Of a DNA stretch of 64,000 nucleotides, positions 10,627 to 18,969 are shown piece by piece (position 1 is the stretch's first letter; every line of letters begins with the position of its first letter). Both the position numbers and the translations under genes were made by a program. Where the stretch lies: NCBI GenBank assembly GCA_946122785.1, contig CAMGYJ010000002.1, positions 63,141,703 through 63,205,702 on the forward strand. The letters run 5' to 3'. The notes beneath the pieces were generated by a model, which did no database searches, was not told where the DNA came from, and worked only from the letters and a program-made list of their open reading frames with translations. The DNA comes from Linum tenue. Its lineage: Eukaryota; Streptophyta; Magnoliopsida; Malpighiales; Linaceae.

Positions 10627-13600
10627 TCACACTGCAGCCTCCTTGCCCCCCGGTTGGGCGCAATACGCACGCAAGTTCTGCGCGTTCCATGTTCTCTTCA
10701 CTGGCTTTCCATTCAGATGTTCCAGCTTGAACGTAGCCGCTCCGATGACTTCCTTCACTCGATACGGGCCTTTCCACTTGGGGGCCAGCTTGCCCTCCTG
10801 CGCACAGGGCCTGAAATCTCTCTTGAGGACCAGGGCGCCTATGGAGATGCCATGAGGGCGCATTTTTCTGTTGTAGTATCGGGCAACTTGCCTCTTCATT
10901 TCTTCCAGGCGCACAGACGCGACCTCACGCCGCTCATCGGAGAGATCCAAATCAGCCACCCTGTCTTCTTCATTTGGGCCTGGTTCATAATTCGCCACCC
11001 GGAAGCTTGGGATATTAATCTCGACCGGGATCACCGCCTCACTTCCATATGTTAACGCGAAAGGAGTCTCACCAGTGGCTACTTTGAACGTCGTTCGGTG
11101 AGCCCAGAGAACGCTTGGCAACTCTTCCACCCAACGCCCCTTGGCGCCTAGGAGTCTAGTGTGCAACCCGTGTAAGATGCTCTTGTTAGCCGCCTCAGCT
11201 TGCGGGTATGCTACGGATGAGAATCTAAGGACCACCCCATGCGCATCACAAAACTCCACGAACTGTTTGCAATCGAATTGTTTGCCATGATCAGTGACAA
11301 TAGACTCCGGCAGCCCAAAACGAGTGAAAATGTTCCTTCTTGTAAACTTGCGCACTTGTGCTTCCGTGATGGTCGCCAAGGGCTCCGCCTCTACCCACTT
11401 TGAAAAGTAGTCGATGGCGACAATTAAATACTTCAGCTGTCCGGGTGCCTTTGGAAAAGGACCTAGAAGGTCCATGCCCCACTGAGCAAAAGGCCAGGCG
11501 CCCGTGTTACCCTGCATTGGGGCAGCGGGTATATGAATGTCGTTAGCATGGATCTGACACTGGTGACAGGCGCCCGTGTGGGCCTTGGCATCTTTTCGCA
11601 TTGTTGGCCAATAATATCCTTGTCGAAGCAACGTTTTTTCCAAACTACGAGCGCCAGCGTGCATTCCGCAAGTACCGCTGTGGACTTCTTCCAACGCCGC
11701 CTGACCCTCTTCCTTACTCAAACACCTTAAATATGCTCCTGAATGTGATCTCTTGTACAGGCGCCCCCCGATTATGGAGCACCGAGCCGCCTTGCGCCTC
11801 AGCCTCCATGCCTCCTTTGGGTCCTCTGGGATTGTACCAGCCGTCAAGTATCCCAAGATGGGCACCATCCAACCGTCAGTTTCCATAGAAGCCCCCACGG
11901 TTGCTACCACGTATTCCTGTGGGACCTCTTTCGTGACGATAACTTTCCTTTCCTCAGCGAAGTCTAAAGCCGTGGCCAACTTGGACAGTGCATCGGCATG
12001 GGCGTTTTCCTCTCTTGGGATGTGCACAAATTCTATCTCCCTGAACCAGGCGCCTTCTCTTCTGACCGCTTGCACATAGGCCTCTAAGGCTTCCTCCTTA
12101 ACATCGAACGTCCCATTGAGCTGGTTGACCACAAGGGCCGAATCGGATTTGACACTGACATGTTGGGCGCCCAATTCTCGTGCCATGCGGAGTCCTGCTA
12201 CGACCGCTGCATACTCAGCCGCATTGTTGGTCTTAAGTTCTGAGAACCGTAGAGCAATTTCATGCATGACTCCGCCTGGGCTAATAATTACTATTCCTGC
12301 CCCGGCGCCCACGCGGCTCGCCGCCCCGTCTACTTGAACTTGCCACGTCTCCTGGTCGACCCCTTCAGTCTCCACTATTCCCTCGGCCATGAAATCGGCA
12401 ATCACTTGAGCTTTGATAGCCGGTCGGGGCGCGTACCGGATGTCGAATTCACTCAGCTGAACGGCCCATTTAACAAGGCGCCCAGCCACGTCCATGGAGC
12501 CCAGTGTGGACTTGAGGGGTAAATTGGTGAGCACAACGATAGCATGCGCCTGGAAATAGGGGCGTAACTTGGTAGCGGCGGTCACGACTGCCAAGGCAGC
12601 CTTTTCAATAGGCGCGTACCGTTTCTCGTGTGGTCCCATCGTCTTACTCACATAGTACACCGGCCTCTCTTCCCCCGTAGGCGCCTCCTTTGACACTAGT
12701 ACCGCGCTGACTGCCACGTCCGAGACCGCAATGTATAAATACAGGACCTCCCCGGCCTTGGGTGCCGTCATGACCGTGGGCGCCGCCAATAGGCGCTTCA
12801 GGTCTTCGAACGCCTCACTACACGCCTCGTCCCATTGGAAACGAACCGCCTTCTTTAGGATCCTGAAGAAAGGGGCCGCCTTGTCGGCCGACCTTGGTAT
12901 GAAGCGCCCCAAGGCTGCGAGGCGCCCCGCTAGGCCTTGTACTTCCTGGGGCGTCCTTGGCGGTGCGAGCTTGATGATGGCCTCCACCTGCTTCGGGTTC
13001 GCTTCAATCCCTCTCTTAGTGATCATGAAGCCCAAAAACTTGCCTGCCTCCGCGCCGAAGACGCATTTCAGGGGGTTGAGCCGAAGATTGTGCAGGCGCA
13101 TGGTTTCAAAGGTCTCTCTTAAATCACCTAAGTGATCTTCCCGCTTGTGACTCTTGACTATTAAGTCGTCCACATACGCCTCCACGTTCCGCCCAATCTG
13201 CCGTTGGAAGACCGTATTCACCATGCGTTGATATGTGGCGCCCGCATTCTTCAGTCCAAATGCCATGACTCTATAGCAAAAGTTTCCGAAGGGCGTCATG
13301 AAGGCTGTCTTCAACCGATCTTCTTCAGCCATGGGGATTTGATGGTACCCGGAAAACATGTCGAGGAAACTGAGCATCTCATGATAAGCCGTAGCGTCCA
13401 CTAGCAGGTCTATGCGGGGCATCGGGTATGCGTCCGTCGGACACGCCCTGTTGAGACTTGTGAAATCCACACACATCCTCCAATCTCCTGCTGGCTTGGG
13501 GACAAACACCACATTGGATAACCACGTGACATAGGTTGCCTCTTCGACAAACCCGGCGTCTAGGAGCCTATCCACTTCCACCCTGAGCAGGGCCTCCTTC

Positions 13601-14856
13601 TCTTGAGAAAGGTTCCTTCTCTTCTGCTGAACCGGCCTCCTCCCTTCCTCAACTGCCAACTTATGCACAGCCGTCTCATGCGCTACCCCGGGCATTTCTT
13701 TAGCACTCCACGCGAACAACTCCGCAAATTCTTTCAACAGAGCGACCAACTTCTCGACCATTTCGGGAGGCGCCTGGACCGAAATCCTGATCTGCCTTTC
13801 CGGTCGCCCCTCATCCAAGGGGATCAGCAATTCTTCGTCGGCCGCCTCCGCTCTGGGCGCCTCCTCGGACGTAATCGCATTGACCCTTTGACTTTTACGC
13901 GGCCGTACGCCCTTAAGCATTGTATAAATGGGGGCGCCTCTTCCTCTTGCGATACCCACTCCCTTCGGCGCTATGAACTTCAACGTCTGATGACAAGTGG
14001 ACGCCACCCCATTGAACAAGGCCAAAAGGGGCCTGCCGAGTATAGCATTGTAGGGGGAGGGGCAATCCACAATCCCAAAATCGATAGCATGAGTGACCCG
14101 CTGCTCCTCATCTCCCAAAGTAACAGGGAGGCGCACGCGCCCTATTACCTTCGCGGGCGCCCCGGAGAACCCGACGAGCATCGAGTCCGACGGTCGTATT
14201 AAGTCAGGAGACAAGTGCATGCGCGCTACCGTATCCTTGAACAGCACGTCCATGGAACTCCCCGTATCCACGAGCATCCTCTTTACCACGCACCCTGCCA
14301 CTATTCCTTGAATCTCCAGCGCCTCTAAGGAGGGGACCCCATAAGCTTCATCAGGCACCTGGTTGAAACTAATGCACACCCCTTCGTGTCGATCAACCGA
14401 TGCTTCTCTTAGGCGCCTGCTAGCTTCCAATTTTTCTCGCAAATCTCCGATGCCTGTAATCGCGTCCACCGTAAGCCTCACCTTCTCAGGCGCCTTTTCC
14501 TGATCTAGCTCGAATGGAGGCGGGGGGAGATCCTCCTTGGGCCCCGCCCGGGCCACATATGCTCTGTGCACCTTCTCTTCCGGTTTTTTGACGAACTCAT
14601 TAAGCATGCCCCTGTCCACCAATCCTTGCAATTCAGTCTTCAACTGGTAACAATCAACTGTATTGTGCCCCCGCTCCCGATGGAAGTCACAAAATCTATC
14701 CAGATTTTGTGGGTTGGGTTGCCCCCTCATAGGCCCTGGCCATCTCACGTGGTACCCCTTATCCTTGACGTATTGCAACACGTTCTTCGGCGAGTCGTTA
14801 AGCTCCGTGAATTGATTCACTTTAGGCGCCGGGCGCCCCTGATCATTCCTCCGCAC
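10627..14856 (-). CDS. pol: Tat-lineage Pol polyprotein (zinc knuckle, protease, RT, dual RNase H, integrase)
   Basis: 1409-codon uninterrupted frame. Domains in order: knuckle-like CDFHRERGHNTVDC at 56-69 (CX2HX4HX4C, the form usual in this lineage); aspartic protease MLVDTGSS with D197; reverse transcriptase with YVDD at 561-564; RNase H about 700-800; a second RNase H about 838-960 with D843, E881, D905 and D955; integrase zinc region (HSGTCGMHAG to CHQC, about 1059-1100); and catalytic core with D1129, D1189 and E1221. The C-terminal tail KWKGPYRV...RTWNAQNLR is typical. Oddity: only 31 residues separate D1189 and E1221 where this superfamily has 35, because the usual Asn-Gly-Gln stretch is missing (YPQAEAANKS). 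The frame overlaps the gag frame by about 40 bp in a different phase, so expression probably needs frameshifting or splicing. The GTG marking the left end is only the frame's opening, not a proven start. Confidence 0.93.
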   Translation of the reverse strand: MRRNDQGRPAPKVNQFTELNDSPKNVLQYVKDKGYHVRWPGPMRGQPNPQNLDRFCDFHRERGHNTVDCYQLKTELQGLVDRGMLNEFVKKPEEKVHRAYVARAGPKEDLPPPPFELDQEKAPEKVRLTVDAITGIGDLREKLEASRRLREASVDRHEGVCISFNQVPDEAYGVPSLEALEIQGIVAGCVVKRMLVDTGSSMDVLFKDTVARMHLSPDLIRPSDSMLVGFSGAPAKVIGRVRLPVTLGDEEQRVTHAIDFGIVDCPSPYNAILGRPLLALFNGVASTCHQTLKFIAPKGVGIARGRGAPIYTMLKGVRPRKSQRVNAITSEEAPRAEAADEELLIPLDEGRPERQIRISVQAPPEMVEKLVALLKEFAELFAWSAKEMPGVAHETAVHKLAVEEGRRPVQQKRRNLSQEKEALLRVEVDRLLDAGFVEEATYVTWLSNVVFVPKPAGDWRMCVDFTSLNRACPTDAYPMPRIDLLVDATAYHEMLSFLDMFSGYHQIPMAEEDRLKTAFMTPFGNFCYRVMAFGLKNAGATYQRMVNTVFQRQIGRNVEAYVDDLIVKSHKREDHLGDLRETFETMRLHNLRLNPLKCVFGAEAGKFLGFMITKRGIEANPKQVEAIIKLAPPRTPQEVQGLAGRLAALGRFIPRSADKAAPFFRILKKAVRFQWDEACSEAFEDLKRLLAAPTVMTAPKAGEVLYLYIAVSDVAVSAVLVSKEAPTGEERPVYYVSKTMGPHEKRYAPIEKAALAVVTAATKLRPYFQAHAIVVLTNLPLKSTLGSMDVAGRLVKWAVQLSEFDIRYAPRPAIKAQVIADFMAEGIVETEGVDQETWQVQVDGAASRVGAGAGIVIISPGGVMHEIALRFSELKTNNAAEYAAVVAGLRMARELGAQHVSVKSDSALVVNQLNGTFDVKEEALEAYVQAVRREGAWFREIEFVHIPREENAHADALSKLATALDFAEERKVIVTKEVPQEYVVATVGASMETDGWMVPILGYLTAGTIPEDPKEAWRLRRKAARCSIIGGRLYKRSHSGAYLRCLSKEEGQAALEEVHSGTCGMHAGARSLEKTLLRQGYYWPTMRKDAKAHTGACHQCQIHANDIHIPAAPMQGNTGAWPFAQWGMDLLGPFPKAPGQLKYLIVAIDYFSKWVEAEPLATITEAQVRKFTRRNIFTRFGLPESIVTDHGKQFDCKQFVEFCDAHGVVLRFSSVAYPQAEAANKSILHGLHTRLLGAKGRWVEELPSVLWAHRTTFKVATGETPFALTYGSEAVIPVEINIPSFRVANYEPGPNEEDRVADLDLSDERREVASVRLEEMKRQVARYYNRKMRPHGISIGALVLKRDFRPCAQEGKLAPKWKGPYRVKEVIGAATFKLEHLNGKPVKRTWNAQNLRAYCAQPGGKEAAV

Positions 14857-15872
14857 CGGTGCGACCGATGCTCCCCCATAGTCCTAGACTCGGGCGCCTG
14901 CCTCCGTCCATCTCCTTCCTCTCCCCTAGGTCGGCGCCTGTCGGCCCGCCTTGATGCTAGCGCCTCTTCCAACACTATAACTTTCTGCACCCTTCGATCC
15001 AAATCTTCCGTAGACACCACATCCCTTTTAGCTAGCGCCCGACAAAGTTCCTCACTGGTGGTGCACTCCTCAAGGAGGACTCCAAGCACCGGGGGCTGCA
15101 CGTCTCTTACCGCCATGGCCACCGGGATCCACCGCTCATAGAACTCCCTCAAGGTTTCTCCCTCCTTCTGCTTGATCTCGAATAGGGAGCCCACGGTCAG
15201 TGTGCGCCTCTTTCTACTTGCGAACTTAGCCAGGAACATCGCCGCAAATTGCTCAAAGCATTCTATGCGCCCTTCCTCGATCTGATGGTACCAATCTAAT
15301 ACGACGCCTGAAAATGTTGAGGGGAAGACCTTGCATAAAGTTGCGTCCGAACTGTTGTACAACTGCATTTTGGTGAAGTAGCTGTTGAGGTGGTCGTCCG
15401 GGTCCGCCGTACCATCATAGGTGGGAAGTGGTGGAATGTTGGTACTAGCGGGCTCCATGAGCACGCTCCGGGCCAAAGGCTGCCTCACCACAAACTGTCG
15501 ATGCGGGCGCCCCGGCATCCACACGTTCCTCTCTCCCTCAGAATCTCCATAATCGGCCAGGCGCCTCATGCTGGCAAGGCGCCTCAGTGAGCTGGACTCC
15601 CCTTCAGCTTCCATCGTACGCTCCCTCTTCCTTGCTCCGGGGCCTGGGGCGCCCTCCTTCAACATTTCCACCTCTCTCCTCAACATCCCAATGGCCTCGT
15701 CTTGATCGGCTATGATCTTGAACAATTCCTTTTTAGTCACCGAGGCCCCATCTGAATCCGGGCGCGGGTCTTCACTTCCCTCATCCTCCCCCATGCTGGG
15801 CGTTCCTCCTCCTGCTTCTTGAGACGCCTCCTCCATGTGTTGCTCTTCCATCTCACTTCCACCCTCTTCCAT
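14817..15872 (-). CDS. gag: Tat-lineage Gag protein
   Basis: 351 residues from an ATG. The N-terminal third is acidic with a Glu-rich coiled segment (ELFKIIADQDEAIGMLRREV). The central part matches the plant Retrotrans_gag domain (PF03732): PPLPTYDGTADPDDHLNSY, TFSGVVLDWYHQI, EQFAAMFLAKFAS, LREFYERW. It assembles the virus-like particle around the element RNA. The zinc-knuckle part sits in the overlapping pol frame rather than here. It lies just downstream of the 5' LTR and primer site in element orientation. Confidence 0.9.
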   Translation of the reverse strand: MEEGGSEMEEQHMEEASQEAGGGTPSMGEDEGSEDPRPDSDGASVTKKELFKIIADQDEAIGMLRREVEMLKEGAPGPGARKRERTMEAEGESSSLRRLASMRRLADYGDSEGERNVWMPGRPHRQFVVRQPLARSVLMEPASTNIPPLPTYDGTADPDDHLNSYFTKMQLYNSSDATLCKVFPSTFSGVVLDWYHQIEEGRIECFEQFAAMFLAKFASRKRRTLTVGSLFEIKQKEGETLREFYERWIPVAMAVRDVQPPVLGVLLEECTTSEELCRALAKRDVVSTEDLDRRVQKVIVLEEALASRRADRRRPRGEEGDGRRQAPESRTMGEHRSHRCGGMIRGARRLK

Positions 15873-15902
15873 TGAAACTAGGCGCTCCCTGGTTGTGTTC
15901 TC

Positions 15903-15920
15903 CCCCTACCTGGCGCGCCA
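15903..15920 (-). promoter_or_regulatory. Tat primer-binding site
   Basis: Two bases inside the 5' LTR the minus strand reads TGGCGCGCCAGGTAGGGG. It starts with TGG, as a site complementary to a tRNA CCA end should. I cannot name the tRNA from sequence alone. Confidence 0.7.
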
Positions 15921-15922
15921 AT

Positions 15923-16461
15923 TGTTGAAGCCCACTCGATTGGCCTACTTTTCTTCCGTACCAGCTGACTCCCTCACGATTAAGCCTGCACTCACAGAGG
16001 TGGGCCTTGTGGCCCGTTAGTCCTCCAACGCTCAAGTCAGTAACTTTCTTAGTGAGAGAAGTGCTTGCAATGCACAATTTTAGTGAGAGAAGCCAAATTG
16101 AGTAAATGCTTACCCACCTCCCTATTTATAGCCAATTACTGCTTACCTGGACCTTCTCGTACGGATTTCCACGTCAGCCCTACATGTAATGCGGGTGATC
16201 CAGGGCGCTTCCTACGAAGAAGATTCCGGGCGCCCTCTCCGAGGGTCCACAATTCCCACGAACATACCCGGGCACCTACGGTGCGAGTACTCCTATGCGC
16301 CTAGCGCATGCAGCTCACAACTTGCTCTTGACCCAAGCCCGTGGGCGCCTATCATGGCCTACACCATCTTGAATGGGCTCACCTTTTCCACGAACTACTT
16401 GGGCCTCACGCCCTTTAATGGGCCTCATACACACATCGGTGCCTCCTTATTCGTATACCCC

Positions 16462-16466
<5 letters not shown>
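15923..16466 (-). repeat. Tat element 5' LTR
   Basis: Same 544 bp as the partner at 5930 with two substitutions. On the minus strand it should hold the element promoter. Confidence 0.95.

Positions 16467-16521
<55 letters not shown>
16467..16521. repeat. (TA)n tract right of the Tat element
   Basis: About 27 TA units. Together with 5891-5929 this was one microsatellite before the Tat insertion. Confidence 0.9.
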
Positions 16522-16523
<2 letters not shown>

Positions 16524-16690
16524 TACCCAGGGTGAAATTCGGGGGTATCGCATACCTTGAGTAAGAAAACGCTATCCAGAAAACGCTATCCTTAAAGATC
16601 AAAATCTAGGCCTTAGTTCTCTAAATCTTATACCCCAAGATCAATTTAATTAGAATTAATAATCGACGGCCATGATTCTTGGAATTGCTA
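16522..16690. mobile_element. probable MITE end, family B
   Basis: Begins GGTACCCAGGGTGAAATTCG directly after the TA run; this is the inverse of the motif at 3458 and 5278. Its interior (CTCTAAATCTTATACCCC, CGACGGCCATGATTC) resembles the sequence at 26120-26230 (CCTAAATCTTGTACACTAAG, CGACGACTATGATTC). The right end is not resolved. Confidence 0.4.
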
Positions 16691-16943
16691 TAACTAGCTC
16701 CAATTCCGTAGAATTCAAAATTTAGAATTGAAAATGAATTCTTTTAAATACCAAACACAAAAGATTTTCATTTCAAAATGAATTTCTCAAAACTTATGGA
16801 ATTCATTTATACCAAACAGTATGTTAGAGAACATGTACGACATGTCAAATAGAGCAAGTTGCTCCGAAACACAAATTCGAAGAGGGATAAACACAAGTTT
16901 TTAGTACTTCTTAGTTCTTACCATGCGTTCAAGATATGATAAC

Positions 16944-17403
16944 TAAGGATGGCAATTTGAACCAGTTTGTTGGGTATTCTCCGATTTGATCCGTAATTGG
17001 GTGGGTTTACTCGATCCACAGTAGTGTTGGGCAGTGCATGAGTAACTACTTCCGACCCGTCATGCCCCGTCCTGCCCAGTTTTTGGCTTTTCTATCTTAA
17101 TTTCTTACAATATTTATTCATATTTCTCAAATTTTGACTTTTGTTCAACTAGTTAGATTTGGTCTTTCAACTAGTTAGACTCAATTACACATTCTATTGT
17201 CACTATTTTTCATTGAAAAGTGATTTCCCTTCGATATATCGCAAAAAGTAAATTTTGTGTCTATTTTTTCAAATGACATGTAAGAGTGGGTTGACCCACC
17301 CGCACTGTACTCGCGCGGGTATTACTCTGCCCGACCTGTGCTTGGTGTGAGACAAGAATGGTTATTGAGATACCCACCTCGCATCACCCGTTTGCCATCA
17401 CTA
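16944..17403. mobile_element. hAT-type MITE
   Basis: 460 bp with ends TAAGGATGGCAA and TTGCCATCACTA and a perfect 8-bp target duplication ATGATAAC (16936-16943 and 17404-17411). It has no coding capacity. The ends match the TAGGGATGGCAA family seen at 42961. Confidence 0.85.
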
Positions 17404-17439
17404 ATGATAACTTGACCTTTTTTACTTGTAGCTTTGACA

Positions 17440-17720
17440 TGGCGCATTACGTAAATATAATTATTATGTAACAATAATATAATGTTTGTTAGTCTTAACA
17501 GATAAAGAATGATGTTATGTAAGACTTTCGTAATGGTTTAACACTTTACATAATGCAAGGTTAATATTCATTATGTAAAGGGATCGTCCATTACATAAGG
17601 GTGTTGTGTTGTTCATTACGTAAAGGTTATAAAATGATTCTATTTCCTACGTAATGACTTAATGCATTATGTAACTTTGGTTAATACTCATAACGTAAAA
17701 GGCTCGTCCATTATATTGAA
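17440..17720. repeat. cluster of CATTAYGTAA dyads
   Basis: About eleven CATTACGTAA, CATTATGTAA or reverse-form motifs occur in 260 bp (for example 17445, 17462, 17545, 17570, 17613, 17648 and 17663). Part of it is a duplication: GGTTAATATTCATTATGTAA (17560) against GGTTAATACTCATAACGTAA (17679), each followed by a TCGTCCATTA phrase. Confidence 0.6.
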
Positions 17721-18680
17721 AATGATATATATTTTCAATATATTTCGAGAATTTTTTTTTTACCGCCCGGGTATTACCTTCGTTTTTAACTCGAATTGTG
17801 AAATTTTTTGTCCGGAATGAATGAGTTTATCGTGATCTATTGGATCTACAAATTTATAGTAAAAAATTCAGGACCAAATATACCGTCATGATATAGGGTA
17901 GTCATTGGTGGTAGATAGTGATGAAAAATGGTAAATGACCATTCGTAGGAGGTACAGGGTGATAATTGGTGGTAGACGGTAATAAAAAGTGGTAAATGGA
18001 CATTAGAATATTCCTACTACCATGTATATAATCATTCTACACTTTAGTATATTTATACCACCATGATACACTTTTATACTACGTGGTATAATCTTTACAC
18101 TACCAACCATTGTCGCATGATATAAACTGGTAATAAATGCCTCATTTTAATTTCAAAATATATCACTAGAGAACACAATTAAAAAGTCTCAAATTTTTTT
18201 AGATGCAAGAATGACCATCAGCTTAAAAAGAAAACTAATTAAGTTCTCCTAGATCATTCAGTCTCCCATGGAAAGAGAGATACTTCCCAACCTTATTTTC
18301 ATACTTTTGTGCCATTTATTTTCCTATTTGCCAAAATGACTTCCATTTCCCCAGATTTAACGTCATCATTCCTCTTCACTTAACCAAGTCCTTCAATACT
18401 ACTTTTGCTACTACCTTTATTTAAGGCATCATACCATTCAACATAATTAACTTGATGTTTTCGTCTATAATTTGTTTTCTCCAATGGGCTCGATCAATCC
18501 TCCCTACATCGAAATAAGATTTTTCTGATATATTTGAACATCATCTTTTCGACATCTATATGTTTTGACATGTAATATTAATGAACCATAAATCAACCAT
18601 TTGAACAATTATTATCATGAAATATAGGCTTCCCAAAAAAACCTGTAGCAACTAGCAACAAAACACCGAGTTGTGTCGAT
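17721..18680. other. intergenic, AT-rich
   Basis: I see no gene. A local duplication of ATTGGTGGTAGA with GGTAAATG (17902-17925 and 17956-18000) is the only structure. The right part precedes the 3' end of the VOZ gene. Confidence 0.5.
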
Positions 18681-18969
18681 GCCATAGTTGCCATTCAAAG
18701 CAGAAAAGAGACAGCATTTTCTGTCTGCTCTGGTAGCAGTAAACACCAAGATCAACAAAACGATCACTACATACATTCAACTGTCTGCTGCTCTGTCCAA
18801 CGACGATACCGTGTCATATTTATACATTCTCCAGAATCATAAGGCGCAGTATCTTGGAACCAACTGTGTTCAAAATGGAAAATATGAAAGCACGAAACAG
18901 AAACCATTCGTTTCCCTGTTACATCCCTCTCTCCCTCCCTCCCTCCCCCTATCGAAGAACCAACCAATG

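Larger units (their letters stand above)
5930..16466 (-). mobile_element. complete Ty3/gypsy LTR retrotransposon, Tat lineage (Retand/Ogre group)
   Basis: 10,537 bp bounded by 544-bp LTRs that begin TGTTG and end CAACA and differ at only two positions (6221 c versus 16214 a; 6324 c versus 16317 a). The insertion is therefore very recent. It sits in a (TA)n tract, so a 5-bp target duplication (TATAT) is compatible but not provable. Reading on the minus strand: 5' LTR, primer-binding site, gag, pol (zinc knuckle, protease, reverse transcriptase, two RNase H domains, integrase), a tandem-repeat-rich 3' region holding an antisense spliced gene, polypurine tract, 3' LTR. A second RNase H and an antisense ORF between pol and the 3' LTR are established hallmarks of Tat-lineage elements. 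It is autonomous by layout, although the integrase carries a short deletion (see pol). Confidence 0.95.

Noticed and set aside
10654..14311. Several plus-strand open frames of 60-200 codons opposite pol
   Set aside because: They are mirror frames of the Tat pol gene, kept open by its GC-rich codon use. None carries a motif.
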